NCBI RefSeq assembly: GCF_963678635.1
Contig: NC_087062.1
Span: 13,312,670 to 13,376,669, forward strand
Length of the DNA: 64,000 nucleotides
Direction of reading: 5' to 3'
Source of the DNA: Symsagittifera roscoffensis
Lineage: Eukaryota; Xenacoelomorpha; Acoela; Convolutidae
Positions 1 to 13,200 of the stretch are shown here, piece by piece. The notes under the pieces are model-generated. The model made no database searches and was not told the DNA's origin. It was given only the letters and a program-made list of their open reading frames with translations. Within the stretch, counting starts at the first letter, position 1; every line of letters starts with the position of its first letter. The position numbers were made by a program, and so were the translations under genes.

Positions 1-1
1 A

Positions 2-3000
2 TTCAAGGAGGAACTGTGGGACACAGTCGTAAGATTTGGAGAACCGCTTCTGATAGGAACGGGCCTGGATGAGAAGGCGAGAAAAGAGCTACTGAGCAAG
101 CTGGTAGAGCTGAGTAATTCACGATCGAAGACTAGAGAAGAAAAATGTGAGGACAGCTCTACTCGGAGACAAAAAACTGTAGATAAAATGGTTGATGATA
201 TAAAAAGGGATAAGGTTGGGACTAGTAATATGATTAAAAGTACTAATATCCTTAAGGCTCGAGCAGGGGGGAGGCAAGAGTTGGAAGGAGTGGATGGAGA
301 GGTCGAATCAGTGATGGTAGCCACAACACCCTCAAGTAGAGATGTGAAGACTCGCAAGAGGAAGAGAGAAGTGGAAGGATTGGGTAGTCCTTCAGTGGAT
401 GCTGTTTCGGAAGGAAACTTGAGAGAGACGGCGCCCATGGTTTTGGCTCGATGCAAGACGGCGGCATACAAGAGCAGCTCGGAGCTCAGAAGACCACTTG
501 AAGTAGAGAGGGAAATAGAGGTTTCCACCAGTTCGACATCGGAGGAAGACTTCAAGCCTCAGAAGATAAACGTGAAGAGAGGTTCAAGGAACGGACAGAC
601 ATGGGAAGTAGATGTCGGCAAAAAATGGATCTCGAAGGCACACCAGGCCACGGGCAAGCGAGTGACAAGTGATCCATTGGAAAGGAACAAGACGAGGAAC
701 ACCTCCCGGACGTGGTGGGTGGCCCTTGAAACATTGAAAGAAATGGAGGACTGCTGGAAGAAGTTGGACAGTGGAGTAGCTCGCAAGCGACGCAATTGGG
801 CCACCCAGCAAAAGGCCGAGGTTAATAGAATAGAAATGGCAAATCATCTGAAGAGGTCCTGGCAGAGTTTGTTGAAGGATCATTTTGAAGAAGCAATGAG
901 GACACCCTCATCAGCACCACCATTAATGGCGAATCCCTTCGTTAGAACTGCAGGACAATTAATGTTCACCTGGAGTCTGGTGGGGATAGAGTTGGAAACA
1001 CTGACCTCGTATGACAGGCTGAAGTTGGGAAGCAAGAAGCTAGATGTGTATCAGGCACTGATGCAACACGTAGCCAGGGACAACTCAGGCTTGAGCCTGG
1101 CCAGAAGAAAGGATGCCACGTGTTTCTTGAGATGGATAATGTCGATGATGTCTGATAGCACCATCCTGGCGTGCCAACAGAGAGCAAGCGTAAGCAAAAC
1201 CATGGAAAAAAGAGTCTCAACGGTCATCTTGAACGTGTATCAGAGCACAGGAATAGAGAAGGAAGAGGGTTCCAGACTATCCCTAGAGAACCATAGGAAG
1301 CTAGACGAGGTACGGAGGTTTTATAATAAGAAGTTCGAAGAAGAACATGATGTTCACCGTAACCTGGCCTCGTCAGAGCAGTACTCGAGAATCAGCGAGA
1401 AGGGGGAATACCAATATGTGTCTGGAGTGATGGGAATGGCCTACAACCCCTTCTTAGACTCGGAAGCTGGAGGCGCCCACAGAAACCATGAGGTAGCGGA
1501 GCTACTGAAGTTTTGGACAGAAAGAATAATGGAAATAGACGCGGTGGAAAAAGAGGGGCCGAGCCTGGGCCTGATTCTTGAGAAAACACCAGAGGTGGTG
1601 AGCATACCGCGTTCAAACAAGAGAGTTGAAGTGAACATGGGCGATGGAAATGGCTTGTTAACCACGAACTTGGGAGTGGTATGGAAGCTATTAAGACCCT
1701 CCTGGTGTCCACATCCCCACGCGAGTCTGATCGAGGAAACCACCGAGCGAGTGAGGTTAGCACCAACGGAAGATGAAAATCTGGCAAAGTTGAGTGTGCT
1801 GCATAAGCTAATTTCACCTCAGATGCAAGAGCCAAGCGAAAAGACTAGTAATCCCGGATCAGCAAAGAAATTGGAGCCGGGTAGCTGTCTGGATTTGACG
1901 TGTGGAAACGGAGAGCACACCTGCGATGGACGATCATGCGTTAGAATACTGTCATTTCAAAAAGAAGACCTGGTCACTTGGTTCGAAGACATAACAGAAA
2001 GGGAGAAAAGTGAAGTGCAAATAGTAGCGGAGTGTTACGCGAGAACCACGGTGAATATAGCGACAGCTCTCGGATTCTTCTCGAGAATGTGTAGTCTGCA
2101 GTCACTGGAAAGACTAGAATCTGAACATCATTTAGTGACGGCGTTGAGCGTAGAATCATGGCCCGGGGTGTTGCAGGTGACTCAAAAACACATCCGGAGC
2201 TGGAAGGTTGGTCTCGAGGCGGAAATGGGATTTCCCATGAGCGAAGCTTATGGCTTGCCATTGAACGCGAAATCGCTGATAGGGTCAATGATGGCCAACT
2301 TGTGCGGAAGTCACTACCCACTGCACATGATGATGGTGGAAGCATCCAGCCAGAGAGTACTGGTGGACAAGGCCTTCTCAGTGCCCAAGTGCGTGAGGTT
2401 GGCTCGGATATCGCATCACTCGCACAAGTTGTTGAGAAAAATCAGAGGGACAGTACCAAAAGAATTGAGAGATGACTTGAGTGAAATCTGGGGAGAAGAA
2501 CTTTTGAAGTTGGAGAGAGAGAACACAAGCGATCACGAGAGACAAAACGTGATCGGAAAACCTGTGGGAAGTGCTCCAAACCTGGAAGATAACGACACGA
2601 TGCATGAGAAAATGATGGAGCTTGAGCCTCTCTTGGAAGCCTCGGGGGAGCGTAACCTCAGGAGCATTGAAATCACCCATGGAGAATGCCCATGCCACTG
2701 TTTAGCGCAAACGGTGTGGTATTCAGATCACAAGAACCTTTGCCTGGTGTGGGATATGGAAGAAATCCGGTCGATCGGACTACCGGATCACCGACAGAAG
2801 GTGACGATCTTGGTAGTGAGTACGATCTTGGCTCTGAGATGGATAGAAGAGAATATAACGAAGTATCGGGAAGCGGGGACGCCAACGGCAGAGTCAATAT
2901 ACGCGATAGACTACAGTAGGAGACTCGAGTTGTTTGAGACTGCGTGCAAGGTATTCGCCATACCAACGGAAGTCAGACATGTCTGGAGCCGTTTGAGGTA

Positions 3001-3472
3001 CTTCCCATCGTTTCGGGCGACGCTGACGTCCTGGTTGTACATGACAACGAAAGATCACATGAGAAAACATCGAAAGGAGTATCGACAGTTCCAGGCCGAG
3101 ATTGGGCCGGAAGCTTTCAAGAGACCCCTGTTAACCCATCGTAATGCAATCACGACAGGATGGAAGAGAGTGGGTAAAATGTCTAGAGACAATACCAAGG
3201 CGAGGGAATCGATACTAGAGGAGGACCTGGCAAAGAACGTGAGCTTGAGCCTGCACAACTCCTTTTGTTTGAACCGGGAATCTAGGGTGAAGGCACTACC
3301 CAACCAAGCAAAGAGGTTGCAAGAGCAAAGAGAATGGATGCGATCCTACGAGCAGCTGAAGGCTTGGGAGGAGATTGTGATTAGCTCCGATGATGAAGAG
3401 GAACTGTTGAGACAGTTTGCCGTATCTAGTACTTCAGGGTGCAGTACCTCCAAGGCGAAGAGTGCGAGATGA
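2..3472 (+). CDS. Unrecognised long intronless ORF, 5' end outside the window
   Basis: The frame is open from base 2 to the TGA at 3470-3472 (1156 codons); the first in-window ATG is at 188, but the open frame continues upstream of it, so the true start is probably left of the window. No family was recognised. The protein is highly charged and rich in Lys, Arg and Glu. It has an N-terminal low-complexity part (about residues 1-140 counted from the ATG), a long helical-looking middle, a short CPCHC cysteine/histidine cluster near residue 833, and an acidic Asp/Glu stretch followed by a Ser/Thr/Lys-rich C-terminus. No clear signal peptide or membrane helix is visible. GC content and AAG/GAG codon preference differ visibly from the AT-rich surroundings, and there are no introns. 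Together with a purine tract 30 bp after the stop, this suggests a mobile-element or viral-type gene rather than a host gene; that is inference. Confidence 0.6.
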   Translation, partial: FKEELWDTVVRFGEPLLIGTGLDEKARKELLSKLVELSNSRSKTREEKCEDSSTRRQKTVDKMVDDIKRDKVGTSNMIKSTNILKARAGGRQELEGVDGEVESVMVATTPSSRDVKTRKRKREVEGLGSPSVDAVSEGNLRETAPMVLARCKTAAYKSSSELRRPLEVEREIEVSTSSTSEEDFKPQKINVKRGSRNGQTWEVDVGKKWISKAHQATGKRVTSDPLERNKTRNTSRTWWVALETLKEMEDCWKKLDSGVARKRRNWATQQKAEVNRIEMANHLKRSWQSLLKDHFEEAMRTPSSAPPLMANPFVRTAGQLMFTWSLVGIELETLTSYDRLKLGSKKLDVYQALMQHVARDNSGLSLARRKDATCFLRWIMSMMSDSTILACQQRASVSKTMEKRVSTVILNVYQSTGIEKEEGSRLSLENHRKLDEVRRFYNKKFEEEHDVHRNLASSEQYSRISEKGEYQYVSGVMGMAYNPFLDSEAGGAHRNHEVAELLKFWTERIMEIDAVEKEGPSLGLILEKTPEVVSIPRSNKRVEVNMGDGNGLLTTNLGVVWKLLRPSWCPHPHASLIEETTERVRLAPTEDENLAKLSVLHKLISPQMQEPSEKTSNPGSAKKLEPGSCLDLTCGNGEHTCDGRSCVRILSFQKEDLVTWFEDITEREKSEVQIVAECYARTTVNIATALGFFSRMCSLQSLERLESEHHLVTALSVESWPGVLQVTQKHIRSWKVGLEAEMGFPMSEAYGLPLNAKSLIGSMMANLCGSHYPLHMMMVEASSQRVLVDKAFSVPKCVRLARISHHSHKLLRKIRGTVPKELRDDLSEIWGEELLKLERENTSDHERQNVIGKPVGSAPNLEDNDTMHEKMMELEPLLEASGERNLRSIEITHGECPCHCLAQTVWYSDHKNLCLVWDMEEIRSIGLPDHRQKVTILVVSTILALRWIEENITKYREAGTPTAESIYAIDYSRRLELFETACKVFAIPTEVRHVWSRLRYFPSFRATLTSWLYMTTKDHMRKHRKEYRQFQAEIGPEAFKRPLLTHRNAITTGWKRVGKMSRDNTKARESILEEDLAKNVSLSLHNSFCLNRESRVKALPNQAKRLQEQREWMRSYEQLKAWEEIVISSDDEEELLRQFAVSSTSGCSTSKAKSAR

Positions 3473-4823
3473 GCAGGTGGCTCGAATGGATCTTGAGTCT
3501 TGAGAGGGAAAGGGGGGCTTGAGCGTGGATCCGGGTGAAACTTGGATTCGCGAAAAAGAAATTTTAACAAAGCAAATATTGTTATTAATATACTATGTTT
3601 ATTATATAAATCAAAATGCTGCATGACAATTTCCTGATTGAATAGGACAAAAGAAATTTTAAATGATTGGCTTGGAAAGCAAGAAATCAAGGGTGCAGGT
3701 GTGTGCAGATTTTGATTGCTGTTTAGCGATAGTGTGAAAATTTTACATGGCTGTGAATTTTGGGGTGTAGATAAGCTTAAGTCTGCTGCAAACTTCTGTA
3801 AATGACCACTGGCACTGTATCTTGAGTAACACTCGGTTTTCTGGGACTCACTGGCAGAAGACAGCACGCGATGAGGACATCGATCTCGAGTCCGGGGAGT
3901 ATGTGCCAGTCGGTCATATTCGGAAGTTTGACCTTGAGAGAAGCAAAAAACACTTGATTTTGGAGTGAAATTTAGTTTTTCAAAATTTCGAATGGAACTT
4001 GTCATGCACGATTTTCTCGCGATAACTGAAAATCAAAAAAGAGAAGTCAGAACGTTCGAGTGAAAAACGCGGGAAAGTTGCAAGAAAAATCGGTAGGAAA
4101 TTGCCATTCGCAATTTCCATCATAGTGAACAAGAGTAGAGCTGTCCTATCTGAAATAGAAGACAGAGTATTCCCGAGAGAACAATTATTTGAGCTGGACC
4201 AGAGTGAACCTTCGACGGAAAGGTGGACAACTTGAGTGTCCCAATGGTTCACGAGAAACTATATCCTAGAGTTAAGACTTGTCCTTGTTATTGAAACTGA
4301 AAAACATTAAAACTCATTTAGTTACATTATTTAATTCTTGAGTTAATTACCGACTGAAGTACTTCCCCTTCTTGAGTGTGCTACAATGTGAGTACTAATT
4401 TAAATTTCTAGAGTGTGTTTTATGATCATTATGTTGAGGTAAGGCGAGTTTTAGGTTGATCCATCTGAAATGGATCAAAGTTCCACTGTCTAATAAAAAG
4501 TAACTTAACGGATTGTTCCAACCCGGTTTTTAACGGCGTTCATGTATTTTGGGTATCTAGAGACCTGAGTATGGGGACGTTATTAGTTCTAGAGTAGGGG
4601 GATATTTTAGTAGTAGCCTTTAAGCTGTAACGGGTCGTAGTCTCATGTCACAAACGAACCGAACTGGCTCCGACCGTTCTTGAGGTAGAAAAACACAAGA
4701 GATGGTGTCCCTGACCCTTGAGCCAGTGGTTATAGGGCCTATTTTTCTTAAGCCTCATGTGTGACTGCAGTAGACGAATGTTACATTATCACTTCCATAT
4801 CTAAAAAATTCCAAGGCTTTCAG
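3473..4823. other. Gene-free interval downstream of the long ORF
   Basis: I see no convincing gene here. The GC-rich composition of the preceding ORF fades over about 500 bp. A purine tract lies at 3502-3517. A 9-bp perfect stem with a 5-nt loop lies at 4456-4478 (TTGATCCAT / ATGGATCAA). The word CTTGAG recurs about seven times across the interval. An LTR of the element that owns the upstream ORF could lie here, but no matching second copy is in the window to define its ends. Confidence 0.4.
3502..3517 (+). other. Polypurine tract 30 bp after the long ORF
   Basis: Sixteen purines (GAGAGGGAAAGGGGGG) lie 29 bp after the stop codon of the long ORF. In LTR retrotransposons such a tract primes plus-strand DNA synthesis and directly precedes the 3' LTR. 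The following bases are CTTGAGCGTGG, not a canonical TGT start, and no partner LTR is in the window, so the role is only suggested. Confidence 0.3.
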
Positions 4824-4830
4824 GATCACT

Positions 4831-7233
4831 ATGAATCGCGTGCTATCATTCGCGGAGTTTCAGCAATGTTTGGAAGCTGGGATGATGCCAACCAGCAATG
4901 TTCCACAGAGCAACGCTTTCAATATGAACGCAATGGCAACATCCTTTCCTAAAAATGACGGAGTTGCCATCGTTGTTGAGGACGACGATGATGATTTCAA
5001 CCGATCAAAAGACATTTACAGCAGCAGTTCGTCTTTCACTACTCGCCCCCAGCCTATCTCATTGAACCCAACTCATTCAATCTCCCAGAAGGCACCTGTT
5101 CCGAAGTACCCACTTGCTCCACCTCCAGTTTTCAATTCCAATACAACGCCCTTCTCTCAAGTATTGGGAGACCCCAGCAACCCGAATCTGAGCAAAGTTT
5201 TCCCACCACCGCCTGTAATTCCCGGTGCCATTGCAGCAGGAGCTTCTTTACCTGCCGCGTCCAGTTTCGGCGCACCAGCGTATAATACAAATTACCCTCG
5301 TTTCCCTGATCCTCCTAAATTGTCAGTTGGAGCGAACGTTTCCCGGCTTTCAGATGGAAACATTTCTTCTCAATATAAATCCGTGGACACGTTTGGTCGG
5401 AATGATTTCAGAGAACCGAGTTATGAAGCTGTGCAGCCAAATAGTTTGCCTCCAAATAACTATTTACCTGTTTCACTTCCCTGCAATACTGCAAATACTG
5501 TCCCACCGATTGAAAGTCGTTATTCCAGATCCCAACCGCTTCAAAGCACTCATTGGAATGATAGTCAACGATACGCTGCTAGCTCTGACATGTCGAATAG
5601 TCGCAGCATACATACGTACAATGAGATCAGCAGAGATAGTTATCAAAATAGACAGCACGAAGGCCTCGACACTTGGCGGAAATCGGAGGAACCTTTGAAA
5701 AGGGAAGCTATGGTATCGCTCTCTGATTCGAGTCGGAACTATAAATACCAGGAATATCAAAGTAGCTCAGGGCAAAATCAAGCAGATTCTTATCGGCAAT
5801 CTACAAATAACCTTATTATGCGAGAAAACAACGATAATAGAGATCGAAGAAACGAGGCGCAAAACTGGAGTAGATCGGAGCCGCAATATCAAAATAGAGA
5901 TAGCCGGTCGTTCCAGTCAAATTACTCAAATGAAATACCCAATCGAAGTAGTTATGACATTGCCCCTAGAGAACAGCCTCGATTTGGAAGACCTGAAGTA
6001 GGTTTTGGCAGGCGTCCACGAGAAGAACCTCCTTTTGACGACCGAAGAACAGGACAGATGCTTCCTCCGGGGGATCAAAATCGTCAAAACACTCAGGATC
6101 AAAGAGACAGCGGTTTCAAGGACGATAGATTCCGGCGCGAAAGTGAGCGAGGACAAGATTACCAGAGGAGTAACCGAGGGTCGGAACTCAGGAGTGCCAG
6201 TTCTGACCAGAGGGATAACAACAGATATGATAGAGGCCGCGATAACTCGTATCCTGCCGAAACTTCTCGATCGAAGAAGTCCTCGAATGCAAGAATTAAC
6301 TTACCCGAGGAGTTCAAAAATGGAACTTTTCCTATTATACCAAACCAGCCTGCAGACTTATTTGCTGGATCCAGTAGAGGCGCTGCTCAAAATTCAGAAC
6401 CCAGAAAATTTCAAAACCACCCATCAAGAAGCAGTAATGCAGGGAAAATAAACGATGAAGATAGGTTTAAAAAACCTTTGCCCGTCGACAGTTCTTCAAT
6501 TCATGAAAATTGGGCAGATAGAAAGAGAGCGCCGATAGCTTCTTCGTCGCCGATAGCTTCTTCGCGAGGTCTGAGTAAAACAGATGAATCAGGCAAATTT
6601 ATGGTAGATTCGGGAAACAGAAATCAGCATGAACACCAAAGGCGATCCGCGTCACAGAACAAAACAACAGACGAGTCAATTCGTCCACTAATGCATTCAA
6701 GATCCGAGTCTTTGGATAGAAAAAGAAAAGATACTTCATCTAGCTCGAGAGATGAGCCCTCAATGAATCGGAACCAACCGGCTGTCCCACCAAAGATTGA
6801 TAATTCTTTTCAACCACAGCGAGATTTATTTCCAAGAAAAAACCTGGCTTCACCTCGAAGCAACCCAAACACGAGGCCTGAGAATCAATATCTTGCGAAT
6901 GCGGAACATAGTCAAAAGGGACGGGTAGGCTTTGGAAGCAACAACCAGGTCAAAGATGTTGGCAATACACTGTCTTCGGGAAGTAGAACACCATTCAGTC
7001 AACCCAAAATGGATTCGAGACCGGTTTCGAAGACGCCTTCCCTTACAGAAGCAACTTCCTGGGGTGGATACCCAAAAAGCACAAAAGACGACCAGAAGTA
7101 TGCTAGTGGAGCGAACAGAGACATTCAAAGCAAAACTTCTTGTAATAGTACCAGAGGTTTTAAAGAGCCTCCAAAGCCAGTGAAAATCGAAAACAGACAG
7201 CAGACTCAAAACCGACCCGTTTTGGCTCCACAG
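4831..7233 (+). CDS. Zinc-finger gene exon 1
   Basis: 801 codons ending at CCACAG followed by donor GTATGAG (phase 0). It encodes the disordered, Arg/Ser/Asn/Gln-rich N-terminal region. An 18-bp tandem duplication near 6532-6567 repeats a PIASS-type peptide. An in-frame stop lies just inside the intron, so splicing here is obligatory. Confidence 0.85.
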
Positions 7234-10200
7234 GTATGAGTTGAAAGGTTACATTTTTGCGAAAGTTCTAAACGTACATGCAACTTATAAAAAAGGGAGA
7301 AATTTTTGAGTTTTTTTTCAATTGAATGATTTATAGTAACTTCTTTCAGGTATCAGATTTGGTCTACTTTATTTCGCATCTAACACATTTAGCCCATCTT
7401 AAATTTAATGGGCCATTTTTCCCCTCACACATTTAGCCACTTATATCTTATACACAAATTCCCGTGATAAATTTGGGGAGAAAGGTGTCAATAAATCTAA
7501 GGGGGCGAAATGTTAGATTCGAAGTTTGATTGGAATGAAAATTGAATAATAATGCTACGTAAGTTCTTGGTTACTCAAAAAGAGGAACCCACTTCCATTG
7601 TTTCGCTTTCACAATTTTCCAAAGTTGTGCGCTCTCACCAAACGTGGAGTTTTTCAGCTATTATCTCTTTCAAAAAGCTCCGTTTCGCCAACAGCGTTTC
7701 TAACTCTTTAGCTTGTGCAATTTCAGTGAGTGTGTTCTGTATTTTCAAATTTTTCGACCAGGATTAGTTTGGAAGATACGCGACCAACTTTCGATCACAA
7801 AAATGTGCCATTTTGGTAATCATTTCAAACAAAACTATGTACTTCAAGTGTTTCATTTATGCAATATAATTGTTTTATTCTCAACATCAGGCTTTATCAC
7901 CAGCAGCGATTTAGTTACACGACAATTCGGATTGAAGAATGTCATTAATGTGATATCAACGACCATAAACGACCTTTATTTCTTGCTGAAAGTGACAATT
8001 AATCACCACGAGCTGAACTGATCAATCTAAAAGAGTTCTGAAATGATTTTAAAAAAATCTATTTCTAATATGTGTGAAATTTTGGCCTACAATTAAGTGA
8101 CAATTGGGAGTCCTCACCGAATGTGACATATGAAATCCTGACAAAATTATTAACAATGCTCTAGCGTTCATTTTATTGTGCCTTGTTAGTCTTTGTGCTC
8201 TATACAAAAAGATGACAATTGTTTCAAACTGATTGCAGCAATCTAAATGTCAGGATATTGCGTTTAACAGATGTTTCCAATTTTTAAAGCTGCCAATCTC
8301 ATGATTCCCTTGTTCAATTTCAAGTCTTATCACTACACAGATGTTTGAACTCATATTTGACCCTCGTTCAATATTGAACCCTTAAATGATAGCACCGTTT
8401 TAATCCCGAAATAAGAATGAAACTAAAAGTTACTTAATAAAAGACACCGCCACTGGCGATTGTTCAGAAATAGAAATCAAAAAATGTTTGTGAATTTGAA
8501 AAGCGATCAAATCATAAATCAAATTAATGCCCGAAAGTTGAGGTGTCCTCAGATTTGACTTTGGAAAACAGTTTTTAGGGGTGTTTATGTTTCGGGAATA
8601 CCTTGGTGGCAGACAGCAATGAGTTAGGTCGATAACAGATGCTGAGGTTTGCGAAAGATACAAGAATGATAAAATGAAATTTGAATGCAATTTTTGTGTT
8701 ACTATAAATTAGCTTTAAAATTTCATAGCACGAAAGGAATGCAAATCAGCCTTTTCTTCCGAAAATAGCATTTTGTTTTGCTCCTTTGACTTTTTGTATG
8801 ATGGAATTCACTTGGGCCTTTTCGAAACGTAAATTCTGAATTTATGCATCATTATTTAAGCTAAAATTTTACACTGCAACAGCCAACGACTTTCGACAAT
8901 TTCATCAAAAGAATTACAAAATCTCTTTTTTCAAAAGACAGGGCGGAACAAATTTTGATTGGTAATCGAGCCGGTTATTTTTATTTATCTTTCCGGACAA
9001 TTTTAATTTGAAGATTTTTTTTGTAAGCTTGGGTTGCTACCTGAACAAATGAAAGCAAAAATTTTTTGAGTCGGTCTGACTTCAGAAAGTCTTGAGCTTT
9101 TTCGATAAACGGTTCCTAAATTTCTAGAGCTGTAGCGGGATGTTTTGATTCTTCTCCATCATTGATTCTTCTCCATATTACGTGGCTATAATTACATTTG
9201 CAAGAGCAGGTGCCTTGTGATTGGGCTCTAGACTTTTTGCCATAAAACAGTTTTTGCCTCATAGCTTTAGAAACCGTACAGTTGCCGACACGTACAATTG
9301 CCGATACTAGCTTCATATTACCTGGTTCATACCTTTACATCATTGCTATTACATACTAAATTTTTTCTCAAAACTATTGTAAAAAGTTGTTTTAGAGTCC
9401 GTTTTCGCTGGTTCATTTCCCGTTTTTGTTCCGACCACGCAAAATCAGGTACCACAAATAATTATCGGACTGGGTTGAATGATATATCATATTAAAGCAT
9501 TTTCAGTCCTGATTCGAACCACATTAAAAAGTTATCAACAAAACTTCCCAGCGTTGAGAAAAAACGGTTTGAAATTTGTGATTTTTCGTCATAATTTGTG
9601 CAAATGAAGCATTCGAGCAGGCTTACAACAGCTGAATTATGCCTAATTTGAGGCCTTGAAACTTAATTTTTAGCAAGTAAAACTAGTTTTTGGAGTTTTT
9701 TTTTAGCTTCAATTAAAAACTTTGAAAAAAAAAATCAAAAAATTTCTGCAATTTTTTTTAGTTTTTCCAGTCATTTTTCTACAATTTTTTTTCCAATTAG
9801 CCTACATTATTATTACTGCCTAATGTGTCTGAAGTATATTTTTATGTCATATCCTTTTATCACATCAAGCAGAACACAACTACAATAATTTGGAAAAAAA
9901 ATACTTTCTAAACTAGTTTTTTTAAGACCATGGTCGGAACATTGTGTGCTACTTGCTCAGTAACCGGCTATCCTTGGTTTAAAGTGCTAATTGTGTTTAT
10001 TACAGCGTGATTTGAACGATTTGGAATAGATGGATCACAATGCGGTTTGTTTCTGGAATCGTTATTTTTAAGAGTCGATGAACGTAGTGAAGACTCTTAT
10101 ATAGGTCGTGCTGTTTTGTTTTGATTTTTTTTTCAGAAAATGTCTTAAAATATATTCACGCTCAAGTTTGGCTTTTCGCGGTTTGACTTTTGTTTCCTTG

Positions 10201-13200
10201 TTAAGTTCAGTTCACCAATTTCTAAATTCAAAAGTGGATTTTGTTTTTCAAATTCCCAGCAAAATAAAAACTTACTTTTATGATCTAGTTTTCTCAAATT
10301 GAGTCAATGAAATCAAAAAAGTGTCAATCGTAAGTTATTTGAAATTTCGAGAGATTTGAGGCGATTTATTTTCTACTTCGAATATTTTTCATTTTTTTGA
10401 TTCGGAATCATTTTCTGATTCGGTCTTTTCATTGACTCTTTTCCAACTTTTTGTTGGCTACGTTTGTGTTTCACTTCTCGTTCAGTTTCAGGTTTTTTTA
10501 AAATTAAAAATGCCTTTTGTTTCATCTTGTTTAGCGTAATAGTTCCAGCTACTGAGCACACGATCACTAAATTTTGTTTCGACTCCCGGGAAAGGATTTA
10601 GGTTTTGTGCTGTGTGGTTTCAGTCAAATTACAGCTTTTTCGCCAACACTTTTTTAGCAGATTTTTGAACGAAAAATTTTCGATTGATTTTGTAGTTTAA
10701 GGTTTCAAAATTTATCGATCCATTTTTCTCAAACTGACTTTAGTTTAATCAAGAAAGCGTTTCTCATAAGTTTTTTCTTTAAAACTGGAAACTTAAAAAA
10801 ACAAGCGAGTATTTACTCTTTTTTTTTCTGGCGTTTTTGACACTTTTTTAACTGCATGATTTTTTTGATTGAAATTTTTAAGCATAAATGAACGAAGTCA
10901 CTTTTTTAGTTCGTGATGTTTTTTTCTGGAAAAAGTCTTAACGCTCAAGTTGATTTTTCGTGGTTTGATTCTTGATTTCTTCAAAAGCTCTGCTTATTTC
11001 TTTTGTTAAATGGAAAGCAACCTCCACTATCGAACTTCATAAGTGTAAAAGTAAAAAAAATGTGAATGACTTCTAGTTTCAATATGAAATTTCCCGGACT
11101 TTACATTTATGAATTTTTGGCGGAATAAGAAAATTATTTAACAACCTTGTTTTCTCTAAGTGAACTTGAAAAAAAAACGCCAGTCATAATCAATTCGACT
11201 TTGATAAAAACGACGGATATTATGCAAGTGTATGTGATTTGGTGTTTTTAATTTTCTAAGATTTTTTTTGAGACGATTTGAGAATTTCTAGCTGTATCGA
11301 TTATCAAAAAATGTTTCCCCCAGTCTCTTTTTTTTTACTTTACCCCACGATCTAAGAATTTATGTGCCATTTTTTGGTTTTTCATTCTCTCGAAAACTAC
11401 CCTCCCACAACTGGCATTCAAGGTTCAATCGAATGATTTAGTTATGGGATTCTTCCCTGCACAATAGGCTAGCTATGCTTTAACGTTTGTAGAAAAAAGT
11501 TAGTGTCATGAGAAAAAATCAATCGAACTAGCCGATTGTAGAAGTTTTCCTTTTTTTTCTCTTTAACTGAAATATTTTGTCTTGGGCGTTAGTGTACAAC
11601 CATGTTTCAAAGTTTGATTATTTGTTGGCATGAAATTTCGCTTTTTTTCTTTCGTGAGCAAAGCTCGCGAGACTGTTTGCGAGTGTCGATGAAGTTTTAC
11701 CGTACAAGGGATTTTGGAATTAAGGTCGCGTTGAACTGAACCCCACTAATATACTGGCAGCTTTCGTAGCTTCTCTTCAAGTCGTTTGAGCTCCCAAGTT
11801 ATAGTTTTGACTTTCGCCATCCATTATCATTTTTTTGTATCTGTAGTGTTGAGGTCTTGTTACAAACTAGCCATATTAATTTCTTCTTATATCGTCGGCC
11901 CCTCTTTATTTCTCATTGCGCTTTTCCTTCGAATCTTTACAGTATTCCAAAAAATATCAAAGAGTTATCTTCAGCTTTAGCTGGGCCATTACTTATTGAA
12001 GTTCGAAAAGCTTTAACTTGATATATTTTTTGTTGGCTATGTTTGAGTCTTTTTATTTTGCAAATGGTTATGAGAAACCATTTACTCCAAATTTAGGTGA
12101 GCCAAATTATCCCTAATGACTGAAAAAATGCGATTGGTTATTTTTCTTCTAGTCAAAGTTTTTTGACATCTTTTTGAAGCTTCCTATTGCGCTTAAGGGT
12201 TTTCATTAACCGTTTTGTGTTAAACATGCGAGAACAAATGCCTGCCTTGTAATCGGGAACAGACTTTTTTGTTTAAAACAACTTTTGTTCATCTTAGAGT
12301 CAATGCTGGATAAAGTCACCGGACGCGTAGTGATCCTGTAAAAGCGATGTGTCTAGACTTGGAAATTCTCTTTCAATCTAAAATTATTTTAGATTCCGGC
12401 CGGAAGGCCATTTTTTGTTTGAAACTTTTTGTCTTGAAAAACTTAGTTGTCGACTATTATTTGTCTGTTTTTTTATTTGGATTGTTTCCGAAGTGTGGAG
12501 TTTTCTTCAAAATTAAACCATAATATTTTAATTGAAATTTTTTTATTTGTATGTTTAATTTACCACTAAGGATTTTGTATCTATTCTTTTTTGTTCTGAA
12601 TGTTTCTTCGGGTTATGAAGTGTGCAAGTGGAGCGTATTATTATTTTACAAAGCAAATTTTTTTCTAATCCAAGTCGCAAATATTAATTACTGCTACTTA
12701 CAGCAGGAAGCATGGGCAATTTAATTGCATGAGCTTCGAAATTTGATTACTGATAAGTTAACACAGTTGATTTTTTTTATTCATGAAATGACCAAAAAAG
12801 CAATTTGCTTCATACAACGGTTTAGTATTAGAAATTCGATTTCAGAAATTATCCAAATCAATGTTTTTCGCGAAGTCATATTTTATACACAATTTGGTTT
12901 TAAAGTGTAATGATTGTAGTGAAGTCTTTTATATTCGTCTTGGTGATCTTTTTGTTGGTTTTTTTTCAGGAAAAAGTTTTCAATTGCTCTAATAACTACA
13001 AATCTGCATTCATACATATAAATGCATTTATGAATGCACTTAGGTATATGTGCACTTTCTGAGTTCAATTGAAATTCCTGGTTGATAAAAACAGGTATTA
13101 TTCCTGTTTGACTAAAAACAGGTATTATGAAAAGGATTGTTTTTTTTTTTTAAATTTTTTTACTTTTTTGAGACGCTTTGGAAATCTTTTTTCAATAATT

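Noticed and set aside
1392-1835. 147-codon minus-strand frame inside the long ORF
   Set aside because: Antisense shadow of a GC-richer coding region, Ser/Pro/Leu-rich with no motif.
3346-4005. 219-codon minus-strand frame
   Set aside because: It overlaps the end of the long plus-strand ORF. The part beyond it is low-complexity Ser/Phe/Leu-rich translation of AT-rich DNA with no domain.
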